DNA of 64,000 bases. Origin: Bacillus shivajii (GTDB lineage: Bacteria > Bacillota > Bacilli > Bacillales > Salisediminibacteriaceae). A program made the translations under genes and the position numbers. The stretch is from assembly GCF_020519665.1 (NCBI RefSeq), contig NZ_CP084703.1:3038001-3102000 (forward strand), in the 5' to 3' direction. The stretch's first letter is position 1. Every line of letters starts with the position of its first letter. The notes beneath the pieces were generated by a model. It made no database searches and had not been told where the DNA came from. It saw nothing but the letters and a program-made list of their open reading frames with translations. Shown here one piece after another: positions 1-9,468 of the stretch.

Positions 1-1579
1 CACTATTATCAGCTACAAAAAGATTGTTCACCCCATGAACTTTCCCATATTGATTCGTGACAGATACCTCCGGGTCATTTCCCATACGGCACGTTCCAGT
101 TTCGTGTATATCGACACCTGGTGCTTTAAGAATTGGAGGTACTATTAACCGCAACCCTAAAATGTTTGCTACTTGCTCTACTCTTGAAGCCATATCATCT
201 ATTATAGCTCTATCTCTGTCAGTATAAGAAAAATAGACACGGAGTTTTGGAATCCCAAAATCATCGACATTCTCTCGATCTAAAATCACACGATTTTCCG
301 GTCTCTGCTCAGCAACGCCAAACCCTTGTAAACCAAACCATAATTCGTGAAGTAGCGGCTGTTCTTTAAAATGATACCAGTAATACTCAAAAGGATCTGG
401 GCCGTGAATTTGCAGTTGGAACGGCCTATCTGCAGATTCAGGAACTAGTATCGAAGCAACGCCAAGAACCTCTTCAAATTTTTCTCGGTTAGTCTTCCCT
501 TCAGCTACAATAAATGGGTGGTGAGTTAAGTATTTCCCTATTGCTTCCCCTTCAATATTTGAATTCATTAAAATACGCGGATTTTCAAACGTACTTGCTG
601 AAAGTACCACCGTTTTGCCATGTATACGATATTCTTTTTTCTCAGGGGAGATGACTTTAACCCCAATAGCTTTATCCTTCTCATGAAGTACTTCAAACAC
701 ACGTGCATTCACAGCAAGGTCAAAAGGTTTTATATTTAAGCCCAGAGCTAAAAAATTAATAGAACTGAAGAAAACATTAGACTGAACTTTTCCATATTTC
801 GTCGTGTCCAAATTAACAGCCATCGGCATGTTCATCGCATCACCATAACCGCCTCGCCTTAACTGAGCAAGAAATGTAGATTGAATATTCGAACCTCTAG
901 GATACCCTTGATTGACATTCATGACCTCTTCTGCAATCAAATAATAAGGAAGAAGGTCTTCGTAGGTAATCGGCCAATGTTGAAAAACATTCGGAAAGAA
1001 CCTTGGTGTAACAGCTCCCCATTGAATCGTACGCCCACCCAATGCAAAAAATTGCGCTGCTCCTGGAAACTCTGGCCAAAGTAAATCTACTGGATTACTA
1101 TTCGTGTAAACGAACCTTGCGAGCCGATTGTGGTCAAAGGTAGGAAGATTTTGTGCATGTGTTGGTAATAATAAACCTCCTCTTTCAAGGACAGCAATTC
1201 GCTTCCCTTCTTTTTTCCATTGTTCACATAACCTCCATAGTACCGCACCACCACCGGCTCCACTTCCTACAATGATGACGTCATAATTCACTTTCGTCAT
1301 CTCTTCTAATGGGGTTACAGGGATCCATTGCTTTAAAGGCGGTTCGGGCGGAGGTGGAAGATATTGACGGTATGAACTTTTGTCTTGGGGTTTAGCAGAA
1401 TATCTTTTTATGAACGAGGGTTTAATGGGGCTCGATGGGACTTTTACTTTCTTCTTACCGATGTTTATATCTTTATTTGATATCGATTTATTTACTCGAA
1501 GTATCTCTTTAACATTTACTTTATAACGATCTGCTATTTTTTTTAACGTATCTCCTTCTTTCCCTATAATAATCTTCAT
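1..1579 (-). CDS. LysM-domain GMC family FAD-dependent oxidoreductase (3' end outside window)
   Basis: The frame is open from an ATG at 1579 to the window edge (526 codons), so the C-terminus is missing. Residues about 6-48 form a LysM domain (GDTLKKIADRY). A proline-rich linker (PPPPEPPLKQW) follows. The dinucleotide-binding motif GSGAGGG lies near residue 105 and a GMC signature, HETGTCRMG, near residue 492. The family oxidises alcohols or sugars with FAD. An AAGGGG ribosome binding site lies 8 bases before the ATG. A LysM domain fused to a flavoenzyme with no signal peptide is unusual; it may be attached to the spore or cell wall, but that is inference. The gene is divergent from a TIM-barrel sugar enzyme, which suggests a shared sugar-oxidation pathway. 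The substrate cannot be read from sequence. Confidence 0.9.
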   Translation of the reverse strand, partial: MKIIIGKEGDTLKKIADRYKVNVKEILRVNKSISNKDINIGKKKVKVPSSPIKPSFIKRYSAKPQDKSSYRQYLPPPPEPPLKQWIPVTPLEEMTKVNYDVIIVGSGAGGGAVLWRLCEQWKKEGKRIAVLERGGLLLPTHAQNLPTFDHNRLARFVYTNSNPVDLLWPEFPGAAQFFALGGRTIQWGAVTPRFFPNVFQHWPITYEDLLPYYLIAEEVMNVNQGYPRGSNIQSTFLAQLRRGGYGDAMNMPMAVNLDTTKYGKVQSNVFFSSINFLALGLNIKPFDLAVNARVFEVLHEKDKAIGVKVISPEKKEYRIHGKTVVLSASTFENPRILMNSNIEGEAIGKYLTHHPFIVAEGKTNREKFEEVLGVASILVPESADRPFQLQIHGPDPFEYYWYHFKEQPLLHELWFGLQGFGVAEQRPENRVILDRENVDDFGIPKLRVYFSYTDRDRAIIDDMASRVEQVANILGLRLIVPPILKAPGVDIHETGTCRMGNDPEVSVTNQYGKVHGVNNLFVADNS

Positions 1580-1759
1580 ATAATCACACCCCTTAAGCCT
1601 AATTTTTATCATATATATGTACCGATGTACTATTCTTTACAAAGGAATGTGATGCATTGAATGAATAAAAGAAACATATAAGTGACACTAAGTGATCATC
1701 GTATTTCACATCTTCTTATACGTGTTCGATTAAAAATATAAAGAGAGTGAGGAGCTTCG

Positions 1760-2701
1760 ATGAAACTTGGGGTTTTCGTTAATCATGTGTTCGAACATCT
1801 CACATTTGAAGAGATGTTAGACTTTGTAAAGTCACGTGAAATAGAAGCTGTTGAATTAGGGACAGGAAATTACCCTGGGGATACATTTGTTCCCTTAAAT
1901 GAATTATTGATGAATGAAATGACAAGAAAACGTTTTTTAGAAGCGATTGAATCGCGAGGACTTTTTATTAGTGCCCTTAGCTGTCACGGCAACCCTCTCC
2001 ACCCTGACCGAGATATCGCACGAGAGCACCATGAAACGATTATAAAAACAATTGACCTTGCTCATTTAACCGGAGTTCCCATTGTTAACGGCTTTTCAGG
2101 TATGCCAGGTACGCCTAATTCAAGCAGATATCCTAACTTCCCAACTGCTCCATGGCCGCCGGAATACAAAGAGCTTTATGAATGGCAATGGGATGAAGTA
2201 GTAATCCCATATTGGCAAGAAGTCGGACAATATGCACGACAAAGAGGGGTAAAATTAGGAATTGAACCTCACGGTAACTTCTCGGTTCATTCTCCAGCTA
2301 CTTTACTGAAGTTGCGCGAAGCAGTTGGTGATGTGATTGGAGTAAATTTAGATTCCGCTCATTTATGGTGGCAAGGTATCGATGTTGTCGAAGCGATTAA
2401 AATCTTTGCTCATGCTGAAGCTTTATATCATTTTTCAAGTAAAGATATGTGGTTTGATGAGACGAACATGAATTATTTTGGACTGCTTGATATGCAGCCA
2501 TTCGATGACACATTTACTCGCTCTTGGACATTTCGAACAATTGGTTATGGTCGCGATGTGAAAACGTGGGCGAACATGATTAGTGCTTTAAAGATGTCTG
2601 GTTATGACTATGTCATCAACATTGAGCAAGACGATCCACTAATCGATGGATTAGAAGGTTTTACAAAAGCTGCTCAACTATTAAAGAAGTGGATCATTTA
2701 A
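1760..2701 (+). CDS. sugar phosphate isomerase/epimerase-like TIM-barrel protein
   Basis: A 313-residue protein of the xylose isomerase-like / AP endonuclease family 2 TIM-barrel superfamily. It starts MKLGVFVNH and has the metal-ligand pattern of the family: Glu in AVELGTG, His in SCHGNPLHP, Glu and His in GIEPHGNFS, Asp in NLDSAHLWW, and a C-terminal NIEQDDP. GAGTGAGGAG precedes the ATG by 5 bases. Family members isomerise or epimerise sugars, and some act on 3-keto-glycosides made by GMC or Gfo/Idh oxidoreductases. The neighbouring divergent GMC enzyme makes the latter a reasonable guess. The stop codon abuts the stop of the convergent ger gene with no spacer. Confidence 0.85.
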   Translation: MKLGVFVNHVFEHLTFEEMLDFVKSREIEAVELGTGNYPGDTFVPLNELLMNEMTRKRFLEAIESRGLFISALSCHGNPLHPDRDIAREHHETIIKTIDLAHLTGVPIVNGFSGMPGTPNSSRYPNFPTAPWPPEYKELYEWQWDEVVIPYWQEVGQYARQRGVKLGIEPHGNFSVHSPATLLKLREAVGDVIGVNLDSAHLWWQGIDVVEAIKIFAHAEALYHFSSKDMWFDETNMNYFGLLDMQPFDDTFTRSWTFRTIGYGRDVKTWANMISALKMSGYDYVINIEQDDPLIDGLEGFTKAAQLLKKWII

Positions 2702-3829
2702 TTAACTACTCTCGTTATCTTTATGTTTCTTATTATTCCTTTTTATTACAGTGATCAAAAAAATAAGTAACAGTGGAAAGACCCCAAAAGTAGTAATTAC
2801 TAACGGCCATATATCTGCTACAAATAGAGCAAATTCTAGTTCATGTTCATACATCGTTAACGCTAAAAGCAACGAAATAAATGAAATTGGAAAGATTAAA
2901 ATACGATCATCTTTTATTTTAATCCATTTTGTCATTGATAAATTGAGAATAAACAAAACGATCGTCGCCTTCATAAAAGAACCAACAATCCAAATCATAC
3001 TTGTAATCACTTCTACTCGCGTTAAAATATCTTTTACATCAATTAAGCGAGCGATAAAAAACAGCGAATATTTAATATCACCTGCCGTCGGACCTAAAAT
3101 CATAATTGTTACAAGAACGACAATGAAAAGTATAAGACTGCTGACAAAAAATCCCGCATACATTTTTTTTGTAAACGAGGGGTCCTCATCTTCATTTTTT
3201 TTATAGGTAAAAGGCAAAAGCATCGAAAATATGAATAACTCAGCATAAGGAAACCCCCAAGTAATATAACTCCCATGTAAAACTGGTTTTATGCCTTCTG
3301 GAAACAATGGGAGGAGGTTACTTGGGTCCATTTCTGGTAACAGTAACAGGATCACGACTGTAAAGACAGAAATAATAACAAAGATTAATAAGGTGAACAT
3401 TCTTGCCATCACTTCAATCCCCGCTCGTGCTGTAAGAGCAGCAACGAAAAGGGCAAGGCCATTTAATACAAATTGTGGGGTTTCTCGATACATTGTGCTA
3501 GTAAGAAAAAGACCTATGTCATGAACAATATTCCCCAACATTAAAAACAACATCATAATAAGGAAAAATATAACAATTATCGTTATTTTGTTACCTAAAG
3601 TCTCGCGACTATATTCAATAAATGTTAAACTTTTGTACTGTTTGTGCAAATAGATTACACAAGCTAATACAATAGCTCCACCAGAAATAGATATGAGTAA
3701 GGCAAGCCACCCCATCCGGTCCGCAACATTTACAACTGGAGCAGGGATATTTACAATAGCTGACCCAGTTAAAAAGACGAGTAATAAATACGCTAGTTGT
3801 GTTGCATTTATACTTTCCCTATTTTTCAT
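2702..3829 (-). CDS. GerAB-family spore germination protein (receptor B subunit)
   Basis: A 375-residue integral membrane protein with about ten hydrophobic segments, of the GerAB / amino acid permease-like family. It starts MKNRESINATQLAYLL, the usual opening of germination permeases. In the spore inner membrane these B subunits bind the germinant, together with A and C subunits. It is the last gene of the A-C-D-B operon and starts 6 bases after the D gene stop. The ATG at 3829 is chosen; a GTG one codon upstream (3832) is about as well placed relative to GGGGAG. The germinant cannot be deduced. Confidence 0.9.
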   Translation of the reverse strand: MKNRESINATQLAYLLLVFLTGSAIVNIPAPVVNVADRMGWLALLISISGGAIVLACVIYLHKQYKSLTFIEYSRETLGNKITIIVIFFLIMMLFLMLGNIVHDIGLFLTSTMYRETPQFVLNGLALFVAALTARAGIEVMARMFTLLIFVIISVFTVVILLLLPEMDPSNLLPLFPEGIKPVLHGSYITWGFPYAELFIFSMLLPFTYKKNEDEDPSFTKKMYAGFFVSSLILFIVVLVTIMILGPTAGDIKYSLFFIARLIDVKDILTRVEVITSMIWIVGSFMKATIVLFILNLSMTKWIKIKDDRILIFPISFISLLLALTMYEHELEFALFVADIWPLVITTFGVFPLLLIFLITVIKRNNKKHKDNESS

Positions 3830-3835
3830 CACTTC

Positions 3836-4078
3836 TTACTCCCCTTCAAAAAACTGCACAATCCATTCTGCAGGCTGTAAGAACAAAAACTCAAACAAAT
3901 GATTTAAATTTAGGACGTTCATGTCAAACCCATAGTCTATACTTAAGTAAACAGCAATCACGAGAAATCCGAAATAAACAGTTCTTGTTTTTTTATCTTT
4001 CATTTTTATCAAAATTGGTATATCAAAGCTTAGAATACTGATCCATACGATTATAAGGAGTATAAGTTTATCAAACAT
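3836..4078 (-). CDS. small two-helix membrane protein of germination operon (D-subunit type)
   Basis: An 80-residue protein with two hydrophobic segments (LILLIIVWISILSF, and VYFGFLVIAVYLSI) separated by a lysine/arginine-rich turn. It lies inside the ger operon between the C and B genes. Small two-transmembrane D proteins encoded in ger operons are known to modulate receptor function in Bacillus spores; size, topology and position all fit. The ATG at 4078 lies 9 bases after AAAAGG; a TTG two codons upstream is possible but too close to the ribosome binding site. Assignment rests on context and topology, not on recognised sequence motifs. Confidence 0.75.
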   Translation of the reverse strand: MFDKLILLIIVWISILSFDIPILIKMKDKKTRTVYFGFLVIAVYLSIDYGFDMNVLNLNHLFEFLFLQPAEWIVQFFEGE

Positions 4079-4098
4079 AAGCAATTACCTTTTACGTT

Positions 4099-5238
4099 CT
4101 ATTCTGAAAGGAATGGTTTACTTTGAAAAAAGCCGCTTGTAATAATATTGATATCAACATCCACTTCAAATTCAATATTGGCAAAGTTCTCTCTCCAATC
4201 TTCTTTTAATGTTTTCCATTCAGTCGGATTTTCTCGATAAATTTGATTCCCCATATTGATTGGGTCAATTTTTTCTTCTTGAAGTCTTTCAATCATAAGT
4301 TCTAATCGCTCTTCTACAATTCTTTCAATATATTGCACATATTGTTCCTTTTCTTCTTCTGTTTCTAATTTAGTCTGAAATATTTCACCTAGAATAACAT
4401 CGAGCTCTGAAGTTATCTTTACTGATATGTGTTGTCCTTCAATATGAACATCCCTATTCGTTTCTTGTGATAATACTTTTAAGCTTTCCATTTTTTCTTC
4501 TTCTTCACCTTGACTATTACCAAGAAGAGGAATTTTAATAACTCCTGTTTTGAATTGATCTTTTAACATAATAAGGTATTGCGTTTCCTCCCCTGATATA
4601 TGAGTGGTCATTTGACCATCTTTTAGTAACACAACTCCATTCATCGGTGCAGTTTTATTTGTATGATCTGGAATTATATAAGGAATATAAGTATCATTGA
4701 CTTCACTTTTCATCTCTAAACTTAAGTCAAACAGCGTTGTATCAATCGATTTACCAGATAATTGATGACCTTGTCTTTGTCCTTCCCTTATTTGTCTACC
4801 AACCGTACTTTCAATTAATGGTTCAAAATTGAGAAAGTCCCTTCCTTCACCTTCTCCTATAACAACATTGACCGTTGAACGTGGTTCGATATCACGATAA
4901 AAGAAATCAAGCAATTCATCTATCGCTTTTGCCTTAACTAAATCTTCTGAAAGGATAATCGACTGCATATGACTCCAATTCGTTTTCCTCCCTAAATGAA
5001 TAACAAAGTCACGCGTTGCGTCATAGACATTATCTGCTTCAGTTGATATATGGAATTGTTCTACACCCGTATCATCGCCAGATGGCTTATAAACTTGTAA
5101 GGTCAATTTAATTGCATCTTCTTCACCTTCATCTAAAGTTGCAGCGATAACAAATCCTAATTCTGTTAATTCATATTGATCCCAGCAACCAGTCATTATA
5201 AATAAGGAGGAAAATATTAATATTAATTTGATTCTCAT
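4099..5238 (-). CDS. Ger(x)C family spore germination lipoprotein (receptor C subunit)
   Basis: A 379-residue precursor of the GerAC family. The start at 5238 (MRIKLILIF) is preferred over an upstream ATG at 5256 because AGAAGGA lies just before it and the signal peptide then has normal length. The lipobox IMTGC followed by WDQYELTELG is the typical family N-terminus, so Cys is acylated and the protein is anchored to the outer face of the spore inner membrane. The C subunit is part of the GerA-type germinant receptor with the A and B subunits. It follows gerA by 29 bases and precedes the D gene by 20. Confidence 0.93.
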   Translation of the reverse strand: MRIKLILIFSSLFIMTGCWDQYELTELGFVIAATLDEGEEDAIKLTLQVYKPSGDDTGVEQFHISTEADNVYDATRDFVIHLGRKTNWSHMQSIILSEDLVKAKAIDELLDFFYRDIEPRSTVNVVIGEGEGRDFLNFEPLIESTVGRQIREGQRQGHQLSGKSIDTTLFDLSLEMKSEVNDTYIPYIIPDHTNKTAPMNGVVLLKDGQMTTHISGEETQYLIMLKDQFKTGVIKIPLLGNSQGEEEEKMESLKVLSQETNRDVHIEGQHISVKITSELDVILGEIFQTKLETEEEKEQYVQYIERIVEERLELMIERLQEEKIDPINMGNQIYRENPTEWKTLKEDWRENFANIEFEVDVDINIITSGFFQSKPFLSE

Positions 5239-5267
5239 GAAACATCCTTCTTTCATGAATCGTCACA

Positions 5268-6767
5268 TTAGTTTTTCGGTACCCGGTGCATATGCTTATT
5301 TCTAGGAGAGCGAAGTAATGTTTTAAGCGGTATCCGTACAAATACTTCACGCCATTGAAATGGACGTGCTGGAGCAACCGGTGATAAATAAGGCTGACCT
5401 AACGAACGTAAACAAGTTAAGTGTAAAATTATTAATAAGAGACCAATTGCTAATCCGTACGCTCCTAAACTTGCTGATAAAAACATGAGTGGGTATTGCA
5501 ATATACGATAGGAGATCCCAAGGTTGTAGCTCGGAATCGTAAAAGTCGACACACCTGTTAGCGCTACAACAACAACCATAATTGGAGAGGCAATACCTGC
5601 TTCAATCGCTGCTTCCCCAATAATTAAAGCGCCTACGATGCTCACAGCTTCACCAACTGGCTTTGGTAAGCGTATCCCTGCTTCACGCATTAATTCAAAG
5701 AAAAACATCATAATTAGTGCTTCAATAATTGCTGGAAAAGGAATCCCTTCCCTAGTATCCAATACAGCTAATAACAGTTGTGAAGGAATCATTTCTGGAT
5801 GAAACGTACTTAAACTAATATAAACACTCGGGAGTGTGACCGCTATGATGACAGCTATAAAACGCAAAATGCGGATCATGCTGGAAATAACAGTTCGCTG
5901 ATAATAATCCTCTGGGGATTGGAATAGTTCCAAATATAATGCTGGACATATCATTGCTGTACCTGTTCCATGTACTAAAACAAGGATTTTCCCATCAAGT
6001 AAAGCTGATACGGCGACATCAGGTCTCTCCGTATACCTATATTGAGGAAAAGGGGAGTACGTTGAATCCTCTATCAATTCTTCAATGTATGAAGTTTCTA
6101 AAATTTCTACGTCCTCTAATTGCTCCAAACGTTTTTCAAACTCTTCTAATGTCTCAGGATCTACCGCACCTTCAAGATACCCATAAGCAATTTCTGTTTT
6201 CGTACTTTTTCCTGAAGTCATTGATTTAATTTTAAACTTTGGATTTCTAAGGCGAGACCTTAGTAACCCTAAGTTCGTTTGCAAGTTTTCGACCATGCCA
6301 TCATGAGGTCCCTTTACGACCGACTCACTAACCGGTTCATCTACACCTCTTGATTCAACCGAAATTGCCTCAAAGCTAAGCGCTTCATCCCATTGATCAA
6401 ATAAAATGACGACATGACCTGATAAAACGTCATCAATGACCTCATCATAAGAACTCAACAAATTGGCCTCGTAATACGAAACACCATGCTTTTGAAAAAA
6501 AGACTTAATATCGCCAACAGAAATCATATCTGCTTGACCAAGTTCATGAGTCACTAAATCTTGCAAAACTCTTTTTAAATGATTCTCATCTTGGTCTTGA
6601 ACAAGGGAAGAACAGTGTACTGTCATCGCCTTTTGAGTAAGGTTGTATCCATAATGGTACTCCTGAATCTTGATATCTTTGCAATCATCAAAAGTGTCAC
6701 TGATTTTTTTTTCACTGTCTGTGATATTACGAGATATATTTTCTTGTGTCTCTTTCGTTTGACTCAT
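5268..6767 (-). CDS. GerA-family spore germination receptor A subunit
   Basis: A 499-residue protein with a long hydrophilic N-terminal half (about residues 1-290) and a C-terminal membrane domain. Family landmarks include GHVVILFDQWDEAL, FPQYRYTERPDVA, LLDGKILVLVHGT and EALIMMFFFELMREAGIRLPKP. The protein sits in the spore inner membrane and works with C and B subunits to sense germinants. GAGGAG lies 8 bases before the ATG. First gene of the A-C-D-B operon. These operons are normally expressed in the forespore under sigma-G; I did not identify the promoter. Confidence 0.95.
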   Translation of the reverse strand: MSQTKETQENISRNITDSEKKISDTFDDCKDIKIQEYHYGYNLTQKAMTVHCSSLVQDQDENHLKRVLQDLVTHELGQADMISVGDIKSFFQKHGVSYYEANLLSSYDEVIDDVLSGHVVILFDQWDEALSFEAISVESRGVDEPVSESVVKGPHDGMVENLQTNLGLLRSRLRNPKFKIKSMTSGKSTKTEIAYGYLEGAVDPETLEEFEKRLEQLEDVEILETSYIEELIEDSTYSPFPQYRYTERPDVAVSALLDGKILVLVHGTGTAMICPALYLELFQSPEDYYQRTVISSMIRILRFIAVIIAVTLPSVYISLSTFHPEMIPSQLLLAVLDTREGIPFPAIIEALIMMFFFELMREAGIRLPKPVGEAVSIVGALIIGEAAIEAGIASPIMVVVVALTGVSTFTIPSYNLGISYRILQYPLMFLSASLGAYGLAIGLLLIILHLTCLRSLGQPYLSPVAPARPFQWREVFVRIPLKTLLRSPRNKHMHRVPKN

Positions 6768-6881
6768 GATAACTGCTCCTCATCTCCACAGTAGCTTTTA
6801 TCTTAATGCTTAGCTTTTCGAGAAAGTAACAACTTTATTCCTTGATTAGAAAAAAATGCTAGCTCCTATTTAAAACATATG

Positions 6882-6900
6882 AAAAAGCCACCCGCTTTTT
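6882..6900 (-). terminator. rho-independent terminator after liaR
   Basis: Seven-base stem AAAAAGC / GCTTTTT with a CACCC loop, lying downstream of liaR on the minus strand and ahead of the ger operon. The T-run is part of the stem, so it could work in either direction. Confidence 0.6.
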
Positions 6901-6990
6901 ATAACGGATGACTTCATTATTTAAACACTACAGTTTTTGGCTTTATAGGAAGAGGCATTAAGCTATAACACCCCCTAATTGAAAAAGCTC

Positions 6991-7623
6991 TTATTCGACT
7001 AAATGATGTTTAAAAGCATAAACAACTGCCTGTGTACGATCATGGACAGCCAGTTTACTTAAAATATTACTAACGTGAACTTTCGTTGTTTTTAAAGCAA
7101 TAAAGAGTTCATTAGCAATTTCCTGGTTCGTCTTTCCTTCTGCCATAAGCTTTAACACTTCCATCTCTCTTCCTGTTAACTGTTCATGGAGGATAGGAAC
7201 ATTATTTTGGCGCATTTTAGACATAATCTTTCCTGTCACCTCGGGCTCTAGCACGGATTGACCATCAAATGTGGCGCGAATTGCTTTGGCAATTTCACTT
7301 GCTTTCGATGTTTTTAACATATAACTAGTCGCCCCAGCTTCAAGAGCAGGGTATACTTTTTCATCGTCCAGAAAACTCGTAACAATGATAATTTTTGCTC
7401 TTGGCCATTTCTCGATAATTTGCTTTGTCGCCTCGATTCCGTCCATTTCTTTCATGACAAGATCCATTAAAATGATATCCGGTTTTAGCTCAAGTGCAAG
7501 CTGAACAGCTTCTTCCCCATCATCAGCTTCTGCAATGACATCAATATCTTTTTGTGCAGACAAATAGGATGAAACACCGATTCGTACCATTTCGTGATCA
7601 TCAGCAAACAATACTTTAATCAT
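6991..7623 (-). CDS. liaR: LiaR-type response regulator (NarL/FixJ family)
   Basis: A 210-residue two-domain regulator. The receiver domain has the acidic pair in FADDHEM, the phospho-acceptor Asp in ILMDLV (about residue 54) and Lys in YMLKTS. The C-terminal LuxR-type helix-turn-helix shows LTGREMEVLKLMAEGKTNQEIA. Its start overlaps the stop of the kinase gene by 4 bases (ATGA), so translation is coupled. LiaR controls the cell-envelope stress response to lipid II-active antibiotics in Firmicutes. It is the last gene of the operon. Confidence 0.93.
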   Translation of the reverse strand: MIKVLFADDHEMVRIGVSSYLSAQKDIDVIAEADDGEEAVQLALELKPDIILMDLVMKEMDGIEATKQIIEKWPRAKIIIVTSFLDDEKVYPALEAGATSYMLKTSKASEIAKAIRATFDGQSVLEPEVTGKIMSKMRQNNVPILHEQLTGREMEVLKLMAEGKTNQEIANELFIALKTTKVHVSNILSKLAVHDRTQAVVYAFKHHLVE

Positions 7624-8660
7624 TCTTCGTCACCTCTTTGTAATACCGGGACCTTCACTTCTAAACGGGTTCCTTCATTTTTTAAACTAACAATTTTCAA
7701 CGTGCCACCGATCTCTTCTGCACGTTCTTTCATATTATCAAGTCCATATGAACTGCTACCAGTTGTTTCTTCAACATTAAATCCGATACCATCATCTGTA
7801 ATTCGTAAAATAATATAGTTATCCCGTTCAATGAGTAACACTTCTAAATGATTCGCTTTTGCGTGGCGCAGCGTATTTGACAGTGACTCTTGTAAAACTC
7901 GAAACAGATGATCTTCAACCCCTTTTGCGAGCGATAAGTCTTCAATTTTCTCATTGATTTGAATTGGAACCTTTTCTTTTAATTCTAATAATAATTCTTT
8001 TATGCCTTCATAGAGTGACTTTCCTTTTAATGCTGCTGGACGTAGATGTAACAAAAGGGCTCTCATTTCTAACTGAGATTGTTCAATCATTTTCCCAACT
8101 AATTCAAGCTGTTTCCTTAATCCCTCGTCTTCCGGAGGATTCATTTCATTGATTGTTGACATCATCATCGATGCCGCAAATAACTGTTGACTGACAGAAT
8201 CATGAAGCTCACGCGCTAATCGATTTCTTTCTTGGACAACCACTTCTTGTAAACTTTTCTCCCGCTCATACGCTCTTTCTGACGCAAGTTTTTGCACATT
8301 TTTCGTTTGTTCATTTAGCTTTGATTGCAATAGAAAAAACTGATCATAAATCTCTTCGATATCTTTTAATTCTTTTTCTTCTTTTCGAAGCTGTTCACCA
8401 CTTTTTACAACTTCAAGTTGATCTGACACCCATTTCAGTTTTCTCCTGAAGTAAGTACCTGTGATGACCCCTGATGCAGCTCCACTTAACATGATCATAA
8501 TGACCATAAAAAAGACATAGGGCAAATCGAATAACCGCTGTTCGATAAGTAACGACCAGTTATCGAGTGGAAACATAATAAATGATGGAACAAGAATGAG
8601 AATTGCAAATACAGTAAAACTTAAGATGCCATACATCATTTGTTTAAGTATCACATTCAT
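7620..8660 (-). CDS. liaS: LiaS-type sensor histidine kinase
   Basis: A 346-residue kinase. Two transmembrane segments at the N-terminus (about residues 8-27 and 45-70) leave only a short extracellular loop, as in intramembrane-sensing kinases. A HAMP-like/coiled-coil linker follows, then a HisKA_3 domain with the phosphorylated His in RLARELHDSVSQQLF and an HATPase domain (ITDDGIGFN, SSYGLDNMKERAEEIGG). The ATG at 8660 overlaps the liaF stop and GAGGTG lies 8 bases upstream. It phosphorylates LiaR; LiaF normally holds it inactive. Confidence 0.93.
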   Translation of the reverse strand: MNVILKQMMYGILSFTVFAILILVPSFIMFPLDNWSLLIEQRLFDLPYVFFMVIMIMLSGAASGVITGTYFRRKLKWVSDQLEVVKSGEQLRKEEKELKDIEEIYDQFFLLQSKLNEQTKNVQKLASERAYEREKSLQEVVVQERNRLARELHDSVSQQLFAASMMMSTINEMNPPEDEGLRKQLELVGKMIEQSQLEMRALLLHLRPAALKGKSLYEGIKELLLELKEKVPIQINEKIEDLSLAKGVEDHLFRVLQESLSNTLRHAKANHLEVLLIERDNYIILRITDDGIGFNVEETTGSSSYGLDNMKERAEEIGGTLKIVSLKNEGTRLEVKVPVLQRGDEE

Positions 8661-9382
8661 ATCCGCTTCACCTCAATATCTCCGGATAGAATGGATGTAA
8701 CGATTTTCACCCGTGGTGTTCCATCGTTATAACCCGCCGTTACGTACGATAGTTTTTTATTAAAAAGTGACTCATGTCTTTCTTGGAAAATCGTTGCTCT
8801 GCCAAAAACCGCACTATGGTCAATTTTCACTTCAACTTCATAAGGAATATACACTTTTATATCGCCGATACCATGACGAATCGATATAACACCATCTTCA
8901 CGGAGTACAGTATTACTTAAATCAATTATACGGTCACCGATGCCACCGTGGACGTTAATATCTCTCCATTGATATGGTTTTTGACTCGTTTTCTGTTTTC
9001 CAAAAAAACGATTTTTAAAGAGTGATTCTACGTAAACGAGCCCTTCAGCTGTTTCTTTTGTTTTATCAAATTGTGGTTTGACCCGCTCTGGTTCTTCTTT
9101 TGATTTATGGTATTGGATAAAAAATATAATGACAAACATAATAAATAAAAATCGAACAGCTATTAAACTTAAGAAAGTAAAAATTAGACTGGTAACCCCG
9201 AACCAAAAGAAAAGCTTTCCGACAAGATGACCACCATATTTTTTCCCAAAGTAAATAAAAAGAATAAAAAGAAGTGCTGCAAAAGCAATACCTCTTCCTA
9301 AAAATAAAACTTCAAAAACGAAAAGAAAGGCACCGACTAAAAATATCCAATTAAATGCATTTGTAGACATATGCTTAAGCAT
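8657..9382 (-). CDS. liaF: LiaF-type membrane inhibitor of the Lia system
   Basis: A 241-residue protein with four hydrophobic segments in the N-terminal half and a soluble beta-rich C-terminal LiaF domain (DIKVYIPYEVEVKID). It is the negative regulator of LiaS in the known system. The start at 9382 (MLKHMSTNAFNW) is chosen because AAGGGGG lies 6 bases before it; the longer frame to 9430 would run into the hairpin at 9412-9444. It overlaps liaS by 4 bases. Confidence 0.9.
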   Translation of the reverse strand: MLKHMSTNAFNWIFLVGAFLFVFEVLFLGRGIAFAALLFILFIYFGKKYGGHLVGKLFFWFGVTSLIFTFLSLIAVRFLFIMFVIIFFIQYHKSKEEPERVKPQFDKTKETAEGLVYVESLFKNRFFGKQKTSQKPYQWRDINVHGGIGDRIIDLSNTVLREDGVISIRHGIGDIKVYIPYEVEVKIDHSAVFGRATIFQERHESLFNKKLSYVTAGYNDGTPRVKIVTSILSGDIEVKRI

Positions 9383-9411
9383 CGGTAACCCCCTTACATC
9401 ATTTATAAATA

Positions 9412-9444
9412 GATAAAAGAGCGCGGTCAAAGCGCCCTTTTATC
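9412..9444 (-). terminator. intercistronic hairpin between liaI-like gene and liaF
   Basis: Stem GATAAAAG-GCGC / GCGC-CTTTTATC with one mismatch and a 7-base loop, followed on the minus strand by TATTTATAA. It lies between the small membrane-protein gene and liaFSR. It could work as a partial terminator that keeps the first gene more highly expressed than the regulators. Confidence 0.6.
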
Positions 9445-9468
9445 ATACAAGTTTTACTATACCGATTT

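Noticed and set aside
2751-3206. 151-codon plus-strand ORF
   Set aside because: Antisense to the GerB-type gene, with hydrophilic composition forced by the opposite strand.
5171-5377. 68-codon minus-strand ORF spanning the gerA-gerC junction
   Set aside because: Out of frame with both strong genes and without its own ribosome binding site.
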